Shown here: piece after piece, positions 33,831-40,754 of the stretch
Position numbering within the stretch: the stretch's first letter is position 1
Layout of the letters: each line of letters begins with the position of its first letter
DNA from: an uncultured Eubacteriales bacterium
GTDB taxonomy: Bacteria > Bacillota > Clostridia > Peptostreptococcales > Anaerovoracaceae
DNA length: 40,754 bases
Direction of reading: 5' to 3'
Assembly (NCBI GenBank): GCA_900545135.1
Contig: UQXL01000022.1
Span: 1-40,754, forward strand
The notes under the pieces: model-generated
Seen by the model: the letters and a program-made list of their open reading frames with translations, nothing else
Databases searched by the model: none
Told to the model about the DNA's origin: nothing
Program-made: the position numbers and the translations under genes

Positions 33831-33858
33831 GTGGGGAGCGGAGAGGCCCGCGCCCCAC
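33831..33858 (-). other. Intercistronic stem-loop before purD
   Basis: GTGGGG-A-GCGG, loop AGAGGC, CCGC-G-CCCCAC makes a strong 10-bp stem with one internal mismatch and no U run. It lies 21 nt upstream of the purD start and may tune processing or translation within the purine mRNA. Confidence 0.5.
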
Positions 33859-33879
33859 TAAAGGCTTTTTATATCTCAA

Positions 33880-33931
33880 TGATGGAAAAGTCTTATCTTT
33901 CCCAATAATCCTAGTGATGGAAAAGTCTTAT
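33880..33931. repeat. Duplication of the 3' end of the AICAR transformylase gene
   Basis: TGATGGAAAAGTCTTAT occurs at 33880-33896 and, with the same bases, at 33915-33931, where its complement encodes IRLFHH at the C-terminus. The downstream copy also ends in a stop codon. Confidence 0.75.
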
Positions 33932-35095
33932 ACCTGTCATGGCCATGACCATGTTATATTTATCACATGTCTCTATGACATTGTCATCTCTTATCGAACC
34001 TCCCGGCTGAGCGATATAAGTCACTCCGCTTCTCGCGGCTCTCTCTATGTTGTCTCCGAACGGGAAGAACGCGTCAGAGCCCAGAGCCACCCCTGTAAGT
34101 CCGGCAAGGTATTCTCTCTGCTCCGCCCTCGGGAATTCTTCAGGCTTTTCGGTGAAAAGCTGCTGCCATTTTCCCTCTCCGATGACGTCTTCAAAGTCCT
34201 CCGACAGATATACGTCTATGGCGTTGTCTCTGTCAGGTCTTCTGATCTCATCCTTGAACGGCAGTCCCAGCACTTTATCATGCTGACGCAGGTGCCATTT
34301 GTCGGCCTTTTCTCCTGCCAGCCTCGTGCAGTGTATCCTGGACTGCTGTCCCGCTCCCACTCCTATAGTCTGGCCGCCTTCGGCATAGCAGACGGAGTTG
34401 GACTGGGTGTATTTTAAGGTGATCAGTGCGATCACCAGATCTCTCTTGGCTTCTTCTGTAAGTTCTTTGTTTTTGGTGACTACGTCGTTCAGCAGTTCCT
34501 TGTCTATCTTAAGGTCGTTTCTCTTCTGGCTGAAGGTGATGCCGAAAACCTGCTTTTCTTCCGTTTCTTCCGGAATATATGACGGATCTATTTTAATGAC
34601 GTTATAGCCGCCCTTTCTCTTGCTCTTTAGTATTTCCAGAGCTTCTTCATCGTAGTCAGGGGCGATTATTCCGTCGGAAACTTCTCTGGCTATGAGGCGG
34701 GCGCATGTAACGTCGCACTTGTCTGAAAGGGCTATCCAGTCGCCGAAAGAACTCATCCTGTCTGTTCCTCTGGCTCTGGCGTAGGCCGTCGCTATAGGAG
34801 AATCATCAAGGCCCTCGATGTCGTCTACAAAGAACGCTTTTTTCAGCTTTTCATTCATCGGTATACCCACCGCAGCTGATGTTGGGCTGACATGCTTAAA
34901 TGACGTGGCAGCGCACATTCCGAGAGCTTCTTTTATCTCCTTTACAAGCTGCCAGCTGTTCATAGCGTCCAGCAGGTTTATGTATCCAGGTCTTCCGTTT
35001 AAAATCTCTATAGGAAGCTCAGCTCCGCCTTTCATAAATATCTTTGCCGGCTTTTGATTTGGATTGCAGCCGTATTTAAGTTCATAATCTTTCAT
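33911..35095 (-). CDS. AICAR transformylase, stand-alone
   Basis: The 394-aa protein begins MKDYELKYGCNPNQKPAKI and continues SFKHVSPTSAAVG, MSSFGDWIALSDKCD, TQSNSVCYAEGGQTIGVGAGQQSR and FGDNIERAARSGVTYIAQPGG, the motifs of the transformylase half of PurH. There is no MGS-like IMP cyclohydrolase domain, so only 10-formyl-THF-dependent conversion of AICAR (ZMP) to FAICAR is expected. The cyclohydrolase is supplied by the gene immediately upstream, 17 nt away. Its substrate ZMP is a ligand class of the riboswitch at the head of the operon. Confidence 0.9.
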   Translation of the reverse strand: MKDYELKYGCNPNQKPAKIFMKGGAELPIEILNGRPGYINLLDAMNSWQLVKEIKEALGMCAATSFKHVSPTSAAVGIPMNEKLKKAFFVDDIEGLDDSPIATAYARARGTDRMSSFGDWIALSDKCDVTCARLIAREVSDGIIAPDYDEEALEILKSKRKGGYNVIKIDPSYIPEETEEKQVFGITFSQKRNDLKIDKELLNDVVTKNKELTEEAKRDLVIALITLKYTQSNSVCYAEGGQTIGVGAGQQSRIHCTRLAGEKADKWHLRQHDKVLGLPFKDEIRRPDRDNAIDVYLSEDFEDVIGEGKWQQLFTEKPEEFPRAEQREYLAGLTGVALGSDAFFPFGDNIERAARSGVTYIAQPGGSIRDDNVIETCDKYNMVMAMTGIRLFHH

Positions 35096-35112
35096 GATTC
35101 ACCGCCTGACTT

Positions 35113-35832
35113 TTATTTATTCTTATTGATAAGTTTGCTCTTGGTTTCTTTAGTTCTTAAGTCTATATATCTCACATAAAGCGATATCTTATTCTGTTCG
35201 TTGAGATTTTCCCATATATCGCTGACGAACTCGTCCATGTCGTCGGGGATTTCTATTCTCCTCGGCTCTCCCTGGAAAGTAGGCAGCGGATTGCCGTCGT
35301 GCTCGTATGTATGGATGAAATGTCCAAGTCCCGCAGCCGCAGGATAGGAATATGTGTATCTGGCGCAGCCGCTTCCCTGTTCGTCTATGCTCTTTAAAAT
35401 ACTCATCTCGTAGGAGAACGCAGGGCTGTTCAGCGTCAGCATGGCGCTTATCCTCGGCGTCCAGTTGGGAGCATCCGGCTCAAATTCTCTGGTTTCGAGG
35501 GCTTCCGCAAACGATTTTCCTCTCTTTACAAAATCATATATCGTATCAGTCTGGTCGCCGTTGGTGACGATGACTCTGTTTCCGAGAACTCTGAGCGGCG
35601 AATAGATTATGAGGGACGGGTCCTCAACCTTGGATTCATCGAAAGGATAGATAACCACGTCTTCGCCTTCTTCGCGGAAAATCCTGTTTCTCGAGTTTTC
35701 GCTTCTTCCCATGATAAAATACGCAATCGCCGCTTTGGAGCCGTCCTTTGTCATTCCTACCGCGATTCCTCTGCCTGCGTAAGAGTTGTTTTCTATGGTC
35801 TTTCCCATAGTCCTGGCCTCGTATACGCTCAT
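35113..35832 (-). CDS. IMP cyclohydrolase, PurO-type
   Basis: The 239-aa protein resembles the archaeal-type IMP cyclohydrolase family (PF07826): NSYAGRGIAVGMTKDGSKAAI, AYFIMGRSENSRNRIF, YSPLRVLGNRVIVTNGDQTD and ARYTYSYPAAAGLGHFIHTY. It should close the ring of FAICAR to IMP, replacing the missing half of PurH. The position between purN and the AICAR transformylase gene, which lacks that domain, supports this strongly. GAGGAGGG precedes the ATG. The C-terminal 40 residues are more basic and divergent. Confidence 0.85.
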   Translation of the reverse strand: MSVYEARTMGKTIENNSYAGRGIAVGMTKDGSKAAIAYFIMGRSENSRNRIFREEGEDVVIYPFDESKVEDPSLIIYSPLRVLGNRVIVTNGDQTDTIYDFVKRGKSFAEALETREFEPDAPNWTPRISAMLTLNSPAFSYEMSILKSIDEQGSGCARYTYSYPAAAGLGHFIHTYEHDGNPLPTFQGEPRRIEIPDDMDEFVSDIWENLNEQNKISLYVRYIDLRTKETKSKLINKNK

Positions 35833-35873
35833 TTCGCCCTCCTCGTTATCTGAAATTTATTATCTCTGTTATT

Positions 35874-36491
35874 TTAAAACTGCTGTCTTTCCCCAGCTAT
35901 TTTTTCGCATATCCGCTGAGTCGCTTTTGGCAAAATCTGCCATTCCGCTTCCTCCATGACTCTTCTCTGGAGAATTTCAGGCGTATCGCCCGGCTTTACC
36001 TCCACGGCTTTCTGCATGATTATCCTGCCGCCGTCGGGAATCTCGTTGACAAAATGAACGGTGGCTCCCGTCACCTTGACTCCGTAAGCCAAAGCCGCCT
36101 CGTGGACTTTGAGACCGTAAAAGCCTTTGCCGCAGAAAGACGGTATCAGCGACGGATGTACGTTTATTATTCTTCCCGCGTACTTTCCGGTGAACCGCCC
36201 GCTCAAAATGCTCATGAATCCTGCCAGAACGATGAGGTCAATCTTCTCCTCGTCAATGATTGCAGAAAGCTTGTCCTCATAATCCTCCTGCGATGCGAAC
36301 TCCTTTCTGACGACGGTCACGGCAGGTATGCTGTTTTCCTCTGCTCTCTTAAGAGCATACGCGTCTCTCTTGGCGGAAACAACCAGAACTATCTCTCCGT
36401 CTTTTATGACGCCGCTCTTCTGGGCATCTATCAAAGCCTGGAGATTGGTCCCTCCGCCGGAAACGAATACCGCTATTCTGGCCTTTAGCAT
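35874..36491 (-). CDS. purN: Phosphoribosylglycinamide formyltransferase
   Basis: The 205-aa enzyme starts KARIAVFVSGGGTNLQALIDA and has LAGFMSILS, INVHPSLIPSFCGKGFYG and GATVHFVNEIPDGG with the catalytic Asn, His and Asp of GAR transformylase. It uses 10-formyl-THF, so its activity also depends on the folate status sensed by the ZTP riboswitch. Its ATG overlaps the purM stop by 7 nt. Confidence 0.95.
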   Translation of the reverse strand: MLKARIAVFVSGGGTNLQALIDAQKSGVIKDGEIVLVVSAKRDAYALKRAEENSIPAVTVVRKEFASQEDYEDKLSAIIDEEKIDLIVLAGFMSILSGRFTGKYAGRIINVHPSLIPSFCGKGFYGLKVHEAALAYGVKVTGATVHFVNEIPDGGRIIMQKAVEVKPGDTPEILQRRVMEEAEWQILPKATQRICEKIAGERQQF

Positions 36492-37540
36492 ATTTCCACC
36501 TTTTCATCGGAATTTTCACCGGACTTAACGAGCTCACCTATCACATAAGCGTCCTCTCCGGCCGTCTTTAAAGTCTCCAGCGCTTTTTCTGCTTCTTCTG
36601 CGGAAACTACCACGCTCATGCCGACTCCCATATTGAAGGTGTTGAACATGTCGTGCTCAGGGATACCGCCCTTTTCAGCTATCAGCTTAAATATCGGCAG
36701 GATTTTAAGGGATGCTTTGTCTATGCGGGCGCAGTATCCGTCGGGGATGCTTCTCGGAATGTTTTCATAGAAGCCTCCGCCTGTGATGTGAGAAACAGCC
36801 TTAACTTCCACAGCCTTGAAAAGCTCCAGCATAGGCTTCACATAGATCTTTGTCGGCGTCAGCAGCGTTTCGCCCAGGGAAGCTCCGCCCAGTTCTTTCA
36901 TTGGAGCTTTGAGGTCGGCGTTTTCCACGTCGAACACTTTTCTCACCAGGGAAAATCCGTTGGAATGGACTCCGCTGGAAGCAAGGCCTATTATGACGTC
37001 GCCTGATGCGACCTTGGTCTTGTCCAGAACTTTAGACTTGTCCACAGCTCCCACTGAAAATCCTGCCAGATCGTACTCGTCCTCGCTGTAAAATCCCGGC
37101 ATTTCTGCAGTTTCTCCGCCTATGAGCTCACAGCCCGACTGAACGCAGCCCTCCGCTATTCCTGCGACTATCTGAGCGATCTTTTCAGGATAATTCTTGC
37201 CGCAGGCTATGTAATCGAGGAAAAAGAGTGGCTTGGCTCCGCAGCAGATTATATCATTGACGCACATGGCGACGCAGTCTATGCCGACCGTATCGTGTTT
37301 GTCCATGAGGAAAGCCATCTTGAGCTTGGTTCCCACTCCGTCGGTGCCGCTGACCAGCACAGGCTTTTTCATATCGGTGATGTCAAGCTCGAACAGTCCG
37401 CCGAAGCCGCCTATATCATCACTTTTTCCGCTGACCATGGTCCTTGCTATATGCTGCTTCATCAGTTCGACAGCTCTGTATCCGGCTGTGATATCCACTC
37501 CTGCCGCAGCGTAGCTGTCTGACTTTGATTTGGTATTCAT
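36485..37540 (-). CDS. purM: Phosphoribosylaminoimidazole synthetase (AIR synthase)
   Basis: The 351-aa enzyme begins with YAAAGVDITAGYRAVELM and has VLVSGTDGVGTKLKMAF, VAMCVNDIICCGAKPLFFLDY, CELIGGETAEMPGFY and SHITGGGFYENIPR, all PurM signatures. It converts FGAM to AIR with ATP. It lies 18 nt after purF and overlaps purN, in one transcript. Confidence 0.97.
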   Translation of the reverse strand: MNTKSKSDSYAAAGVDITAGYRAVELMKQHIARTMVSGKSDDIGGFGGLFELDITDMKKPVLVSGTDGVGTKLKMAFLMDKHDTVGIDCVAMCVNDIICCGAKPLFFLDYIACGKNYPEKIAQIVAGIAEGCVQSGCELIGGETAEMPGFYSEDEYDLAGFSVGAVDKSKVLDKTKVASGDVIIGLASSGVHSNGFSLVRKVFDVENADLKAPMKELGGASLGETLLTPTKIYVKPMLELFKAVEVKAVSHITGGGFYENIPRSIPDGYCARIDKASLKILPIFKLIAEKGGIPEHDMFNTFNMGVGMSVVVSAEEAEKALETLKTAGEDAYVIGELVKSGENSDEKVEIC

Positions 37541-37558
37541 CTTTCTATTCCTTTCCGT

Positions 37559-38983
37559 CTATTCTTTTCCGTTCCAGCAATAAGTGCAGAGCTTGCACGG
37601 CTCTAAGCCTATGGCCTCTATGATACCGTCGATGGACTGAAATTCAAGGGAGGCGAAATTGAACTTTTCGCATATGGCTTTTCTCAAGGCCTTTCCTCTT
37701 TCAGTGGAGGAATCGCTGTATTCCTCGATGTGCTTTTGTCCCTCATCGCCCTCCAGCTCCTGTATCACTCTTCTAGCAAGAAGCTCCATATCCCCTCTTC
37801 CTCTGGAAAAGTTGAGGAATTTGCAGCCGTACATTATAGGCGGGCAGGCGGAGCGCATGTGGACTGCCTTTGCTCCGTTGTCGTACAGGAATTCCACCGT
37901 CTCTCTGAGCTGGGTGCCTCTGACGATGGAGTCGTCCACAAACAGCAGGTTCTTGCCTTGTATGAGCTCGTGAACAGGTATCTGCTTCATCTTGGCGACC
38001 TTGTCCCGCTCTTTCTGGTTGGCAGGCATGAAGCTTCTCGGCCATGTCGGCGTATATTTTATGAAAGGCCTGGCGAAGCGCACGTTGCTCTTGTTGGCGT
38101 AGCCTATGGCGTGAGGCGTTCCCGAGTCAGGAACTCCTCCCACGTAGTCCAGCTCCTCCGGCCGGCCGTTTTTCATGTCGTTTTCGGCCATTATCTCTCC
38201 GTTGCGGTAGCGCATGGCCTCCACGTTGATTCCCTCGTAGTTTGACGTAGGGTATCCGTAATAGGAGTACAGAAAGGCGCATATCTTCATCTCTTCTCCC
38301 GGCGGCGCCAGCTGCGTCACGCCATCGGCGGTAAGCTCGACGATTTCTCCCGGTCCCAGCTCCTTGACGTACTCGTATCCCAGCTTTGTATACGCGAAAG
38401 ACTCAAAGGAAACGCAGTGCCCAAGCTCGCCCTTTCCGATGTGGACAGGGATTCTTCCGACTCTGTCGCGGGCCGCTATTATGCTTCCCTTATCGGTCAG
38501 AATCAGGATGGAAGCCGTTCCTTTTATAGAATTCTGTACGTATCTGATCCCCTCTGTGAAATCCTGCTTCTGGCTTATCAGCGCCGCCACCAGCTCGGTA
38601 TTGTTGACTTCGCCGCCGGTCATGGAATCGAAATGTCCTCCGCTGACGTTCATGTATTCTTCTATCAGTTCTTTGGCGTTGTTGATGATTCCGATGATGC
38701 ATATGGCGTAGGTTCCCAGCTTGGAACGTATCAGCAGCGGCTGCGGATCTGAATCGCTGATGCAGCCTATCGCCGACCGGCCTTTCATTTCATCGAATAT
38801 ATTTTCAAACTTAGTCCGAAACGGTGAGTTCTCAATATTATGAATTTCCCTCTGAAGTCCGATGGTATCGTCGTAAGCGGCAAGTCCGCCGCGTCTGGTT
38901 CCAAGGTGCGAATGATAATCCACGCCGAAGAACACGTCTACCATGCAGTCTTCTTTAGAGGCAACTCCGAAAAATCCACCCAT
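37559..38983 (-). CDS. purF: PurF-like amidophosphoribosyltransferase lacking the N-terminal cysteine
   Basis: The 474-aa protein starts MGGFFGVASKEDC. Canonical PurF begins (after processing) with the catalytic Cys of the Ntn-type glutaminase; here that residue is Gly, and the GGAGG-supported ATG leaves no other start. The rest is PurF-like: HLGTRRGGLAAYDD, YGYPTSNYEG, YTPTWPRSFMPANQ and the PRPP motif LLFVDDSIVRGTQLRE. C-terminal PCKLCTYCWNGKE suggests iron-sulfur ligands. Related Cys-less proteins form a clade in Clostridia and Bacteroidetes. It may use free ammonia, or a partner glutaminase; the operon position argues it still makes phosphoribosylamine. Confidence 0.85.
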   Translation of the reverse strand: MGGFFGVASKEDCMVDVFFGVDYHSHLGTRRGGLAAYDDTIGLQREIHNIENSPFRTKFENIFDEMKGRSAIGCISDSDPQPLLIRSKLGTYAICIIGIINNAKELIEEYMNVSGGHFDSMTGGEVNNTELVAALISQKQDFTEGIRYVQNSIKGTASILILTDKGSIIAARDRVGRIPVHIGKGELGHCVSFESFAYTKLGYEYVKELGPGEIVELTADGVTQLAPPGEEMKICAFLYSYYGYPTSNYEGINVEAMRYRNGEIMAENDMKNGRPEELDYVGGVPDSGTPHAIGYANKSNVRFARPFIKYTPTWPRSFMPANQKERDKVAKMKQIPVHELIQGKNLLFVDDSIVRGTQLRETVEFLYDNGAKAVHMRSACPPIMYGCKFLNFSRGRGDMELLARRVIQELEGDEGQKHIEEYSDSSTERGKALRKAICEKFNFASLEFQSIDGIIEAIGLEPCKLCTYCWNGKE

Positions 38984-38992
38984 TGCTTCCTC

Positions 38993-39679
38993 CTATGCAA
39001 AGAAGAGCTCTGAAAGCTTCATCGGGTCAATATACTGTCCGTCCTTGTAAACTCTCATGTTGCCGGAGGCAATCTCGTCTATCAGCATGACGTTTCCGTC
39101 CTTGTCGTATCCGAACTCAAACTTGATGTCGTAAAGGACGAGTCCCTTTTCCTTAAGGTCGTCAGCGACGATTTGTGTAATCTGCTGAGTCATTCTCTTG
39201 ATATCCTCATACTGGCTGTCCGTCATAACACCGAGGGCGACGAGAGCGTCCTTTGTTACCAGCGGATCGCCTTTTTCGTCGTTTTTGAAAGTAGTTTCAA
39301 CGTAAGCAGGCAGGTCCGCTCCCTCCTCGATATATTCTCCGTAGCGGCGGATAAAGCTTCCTACGGCTTTGTGGCGGCAGATAACTTCAAGGCCTTTTCC
39401 GAAAACCTTTGCAGGAAGAACTTCCATCGTGGTATCTGCAAGGTCTGCGTTCACGTAATGGGTCTTTATTCCGGCTGCGTTGACTTTCTCGAAGAAATAT
39501 ATGGACATGCGCAGATTGACGTCGCCCACTCCGTCGATGGTCAGTCCTACTGAATTTTCGCCCGGGTCGAACACGCCGTCTTTTCCTGTGCAGTCGTCTT
39601 TAAACTTCAAAAGGTAGTTTCCGTTGTCGAGTTCAAATACGTTCTTAGTCTTTCCGGTGTAAACGAGTTTCTTTTCCAT
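38993..39679 (-). CDS. purC: SAICAR synthetase
   Basis: The 228-aa enzyme begins EKKLVYTGKTKNVFELDNG and has FKDDCTGKDGVFDPG, EVICRHKAVGSFIRRYG and IDEIASGNMRVYKDGQ. It joins aspartate to CAIR. Length and motifs are those of the clostridial PurC family. AAGGAG is present upstream; it follows purE by 67 nt. Confidence 0.95.
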   Translation of the reverse strand: MEKKLVYTGKTKNVFELDNGNYLLKFKDDCTGKDGVFDPGENSVGLTIDGVGDVNLRMSIYFFEKVNAAGIKTHYVNADLADTTMEVLPAKVFGKGLEVICRHKAVGSFIRRYGEYIEEGADLPAYVETTFKNDEKGDPLVTKDALVALGVMTDSQYEDIKRMTQQITQIVADDLKEKGLVLYDIKFEFGYDKDGNVMLIDEIASGNMRVYKDGQYIDPMKLSELFFA

Positions 39680-39746
39680 TGTCTTATGTCTCCTTATGTA
39701 AATTAAAATTTATCTTGGTTGTTTTCTGCCGTTCTCCGGCTTTTGT

Positions 39747-40235
39747 CTAAAATTTCGCGGAAATCGCCGCGTTTTTTTCCAGGACCTTCGCCGCGTCCGA
39801 CTCTCTCTTGGCTCTGAGTCTCTCAGCCAGGTCGGCGTCTTCTATGGCCAGCATCTGGCATGAAAGCAAAGCGGCATTGACTGCGCCGTCTATGGCAACC
39901 GTAGCTACAGGTATCCCCGATGGCATCTGAACGGTCGACAGTAAAGCGTCAATGCCGTCTAAATTTGAAGATTTAACAGGTACGCCTATCACAGGCAGGC
40001 AAGTGTTGGCCGCCAGCGCTCCGGCCAGGTGAGCCGCCTTGCCGGCGAAGGCTATGATGACGCCGAAGCCCTTTTCTCTCGCCTCGGCAGAAAATTTCGC
40101 CGCAGCCTCCGGCGTCCTGTGCGCAGAATAAACGTGTACTTCAAACGGTACTCCCAATTCTTTGAGCGTAGCCACAGCTTTTTCAGCTATCGGTAAATCG
40201 CTGTCAGAGCCCATCACAATTCCAATTTTTTTCAT
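39747..40235 (-). CDS. purE: 5-(carboxyamino)imidazole ribonucleotide mutase or AIR carboxylase
   Basis: The 162-aa enzyme has KIGIVMGSDSDLPIAEKA, HVYSAHRTPEAAAKF and STVQMPSGIPVATVAIDG as in PurE. The nucleotide loop reads AFAGKAAHLAG instead of the usual AGAGGAAHLPG of class I enzymes. No purK is in the operon, so either purK is elsewhere or the variant uses CO2 directly; the sequence alone does not decide. GGGAGG precedes the ATG. It is the first gene of the purine operon, behind the riboswitch and terminator. Confidence 0.93.
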   Translation of the reverse strand: MKKIGIVMGSDSDLPIAEKAVATLKELGVPFEVHVYSAHRTPEAAAKFSAEAREKGFGVIIAFAGKAAHLAGALAANTCLPVIGVPVKSSNLDGIDALLSTVQMPSGIPVATVAIDGAVNAALLSCQMLAIEDADLAERLRAKRESDAAKVLEKNAAISAKF

Positions 40236-40375
40236 ATCGGTCCTCCCAAAATCGTCCGTATGTCCGGTTCCTCTTATGTGAACGGCTTTGTTTTCGCTGC
40301 CCTCTCCGCCAGCGCCGGTCTGCCTCGGATTAAGGTTCGTCAGCCCTGGCGGCAGCCTCGCAGGCGTTCGCCAAC

Positions 40376-40419
40376 AAAAAAAGGGTATATTCGTCCCTTT
40401 GCAAGGAACAAATACACCC
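40376..40419 (-). terminator. Riboswitch-controlled terminator
   Basis: On the minus strand GGGTGTATT-T-GTTCC and GGGAC-G-AATATACCC form a long stem (with G-U pairs) followed by seven U (complement of 40376-40382). Its 5' arm begins in the last bases of the aptamer (CTGGG), so ligand binding should compete with terminator formation. Confidence 0.85.
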
Positions 40420-40482
40420 AGACGGCCGGCGTTCTAAGCTTTCTGCTTCCTTGCGGTTATCCGCATTTTCCGTCAGTCACAA
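40417..40482 (-). ncRNA. ZTP (pfl) riboswitch aptamer upstream of purE
   Basis: The minus-strand leader shows the pfl signatures in order: GUGACUGACGG (40480-40470), GCGGAUAACCGC then AAGGAAGC, and GCCGGCCGUCUGGG (40430-40417). These match the conserved P1/P2 and pseudoknot halves of the ZMP/ZTP riboswitch class, which reports 10-formyl-THF shortage and usually controls purine and folate genes. An overlapping terminator (40376-40419) and the purE operon downstream agree. Expected logic: ZTP or ZMP bound means read-through. Confidence 0.88.
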
Positions 40483-40503
40483 AAAGCTGTTCACTGTGCT
40501 TTT

Positions 40504-40533
40504 ATTATACCAATATTTCAAAATCCTTGTCAA
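40504..40533 (-). promoter_or_regulatory. Consensus promoter of the purine operon
   Basis: TTGACA (40533-40528), 18-nt spacer and TATAAT (40509-40504) preceded by TGG, an extended -10. Predicted transcript start is about 40497, some 15 nt before the aptamer. Confidence 0.88.
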
Positions 40534-40589
40534 GGAAAAACGGGCGAATAGAAAGCAATTTCTGCTCGGAACCGCGTCATTTTCCAGTC

Positions 40590-40622
40590 AAAAATAAGGA
40601 GCGTTTCCTCTCGGAAACGCTC
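40590..40622 (-). terminator. Terminator of a gene upstream of the window edge
   Basis: GAGCGTTTCC (40599-40608), loop TCTC, GGAAACGCTC (40613-40622). On the minus strand the stem is followed by CTTATTTTT, so it would end a minus-strand transcript entering from beyond 40754. Confidence 0.65.
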
Positions 40623-40651
40623 TACTCCTGCTCGTATTGACGAAGCGGAAG

Positions 40652-40754
40652 CGTATCCAAATTTCAAAAAATCGTATCCATTTTCCGAAAAAACACCGAT
40701 ATTGGATACTGTGGTATCCAATATCGTAAAAACCGTATCCATTTTCCGCGTTTT
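40652..40754. repeat. 21-bp-phased GTATCCA array with a perfect hairpin (runs off window)
   Basis: GTATCCA lies at 40653, 40674, 40714 and 40735, and inverted (TGGATAC) at 40703. Pairs are exactly 21 bp apart. CGATATTGGATAC and GTATCCAATATCG form a 13-bp perfect stem with a TGTG loop (40697-40726). CGTATCCATTTTCCG occurs twice. The array continues to the window end. No gene is seen between the promoter at 40533 and the edge. Confidence 0.7.

Noticed and set aside
40376..40482. Guanine/adenine-type purine riboswitch for the purine operon.
   Set aside because: The leader has the GUGACUGRCG and GCCGGCCGUCUGGG motifs of the ZTP class and not the three-way junction signature of purine aptamers.
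40530..40742. A 70-codon minus-strand frame upstream of the purine promoter.
   Set aside because: It overlaps the -35 region, a terminator hairpin and the GTATCCA array, and its sequence has no protein-like pattern.

Overview
The window looks like a chromosomal segment of a low-to-moderate G+C Firmicute of class Clostridia. The evidence is strong GGAGG-type ribosome binding sites, a single-chain FGAM synthase, a purine operon that splits the last two steps between a stand-alone AICAR transformylase and an archaeal-type IMP cyclohydrolase, a ZTP riboswitch, a CofE-like ligase, and a DUF975/CmpB-type membrane protein. I cannot place it to genus; an Anaerovoracaceae-like relative is only a guess. 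No rRNA, tRNA, CRISPR array, transposase or phage gene is visible.

Layout. 1-1300: a bactofilin gene between two copies of a dispersed hairpin repeat. 1313-2275: ketopantoate reductase. 2429-5944 (minus): response regulator, ABC ATPase, ABC permease and histidine kinase, with four phased GTAAAG repeats before the ATPase gene. 5955-8617 (minus): a PP-loop ATPase, a small ORF, a TIR-domain gene split by a frame change, and a gene remnant with no start codon. 8824-10449 (plus): an amidohydrolase with its own promoter. 10519-13624 (minus): an operon of pseudouridine synthase, signal peptidase I, a degenerate signal peptidase-like protein, SmpB and a B3/4-domain protein. 13706-16230: two small envelope-type or unknown genes, a divergent small gene, and class II fructose-bisphosphate aldolase. 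16309-23286 (minus): a papain-like amidase gene with a G8 tract near its 3' end, then uvrB-uvrA-pncB behind a LexA-type box. 23534-26323 (minus): a D-aminopeptidase and a broken DUF975-CmpB fusion gene. 26336-27449: a 1.1 kb non-coding repeat island. 27450-28640: a CofE-like ligase. 28762-40235 (minus): nine purine genes in the order purE-purC-purF-purM-purN-IMP cyclohydrolase-AICAR transformylase-purD-purL, led by a consensus promoter and a ZTP riboswitch with its own terminator (40376-40533).

How it works together. The purine operon covers most of PRPP to IMP (purB and purK are absent here). Its leader senses ZTP/ZMP, the intermediate that accumulates when 10-formyl-THF is short; ZMP is the substrate of the AICAR transformylase encoded in the same operon. 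The PurF-like protein lacks the N-terminal catalytic cysteine. The uvrB promoter carries an SOS-type operator, which may bring pncB (NAD salvage) into the same transcript.

The most unusual material is non-coding or decayed: a hairpin-bearing repeat whose two stems covary between copies, an array of four regularly spaced palindromes built on AATGTTGTA/TACAACATT, a 21-bp-phased GTATCCA array at the right edge, small tandem repeats in most longer intergenic stretches, stop-codon-spanning duplications at the 3' ends of four genes, and three genes with frame lesions or a length-variable homopolymer.
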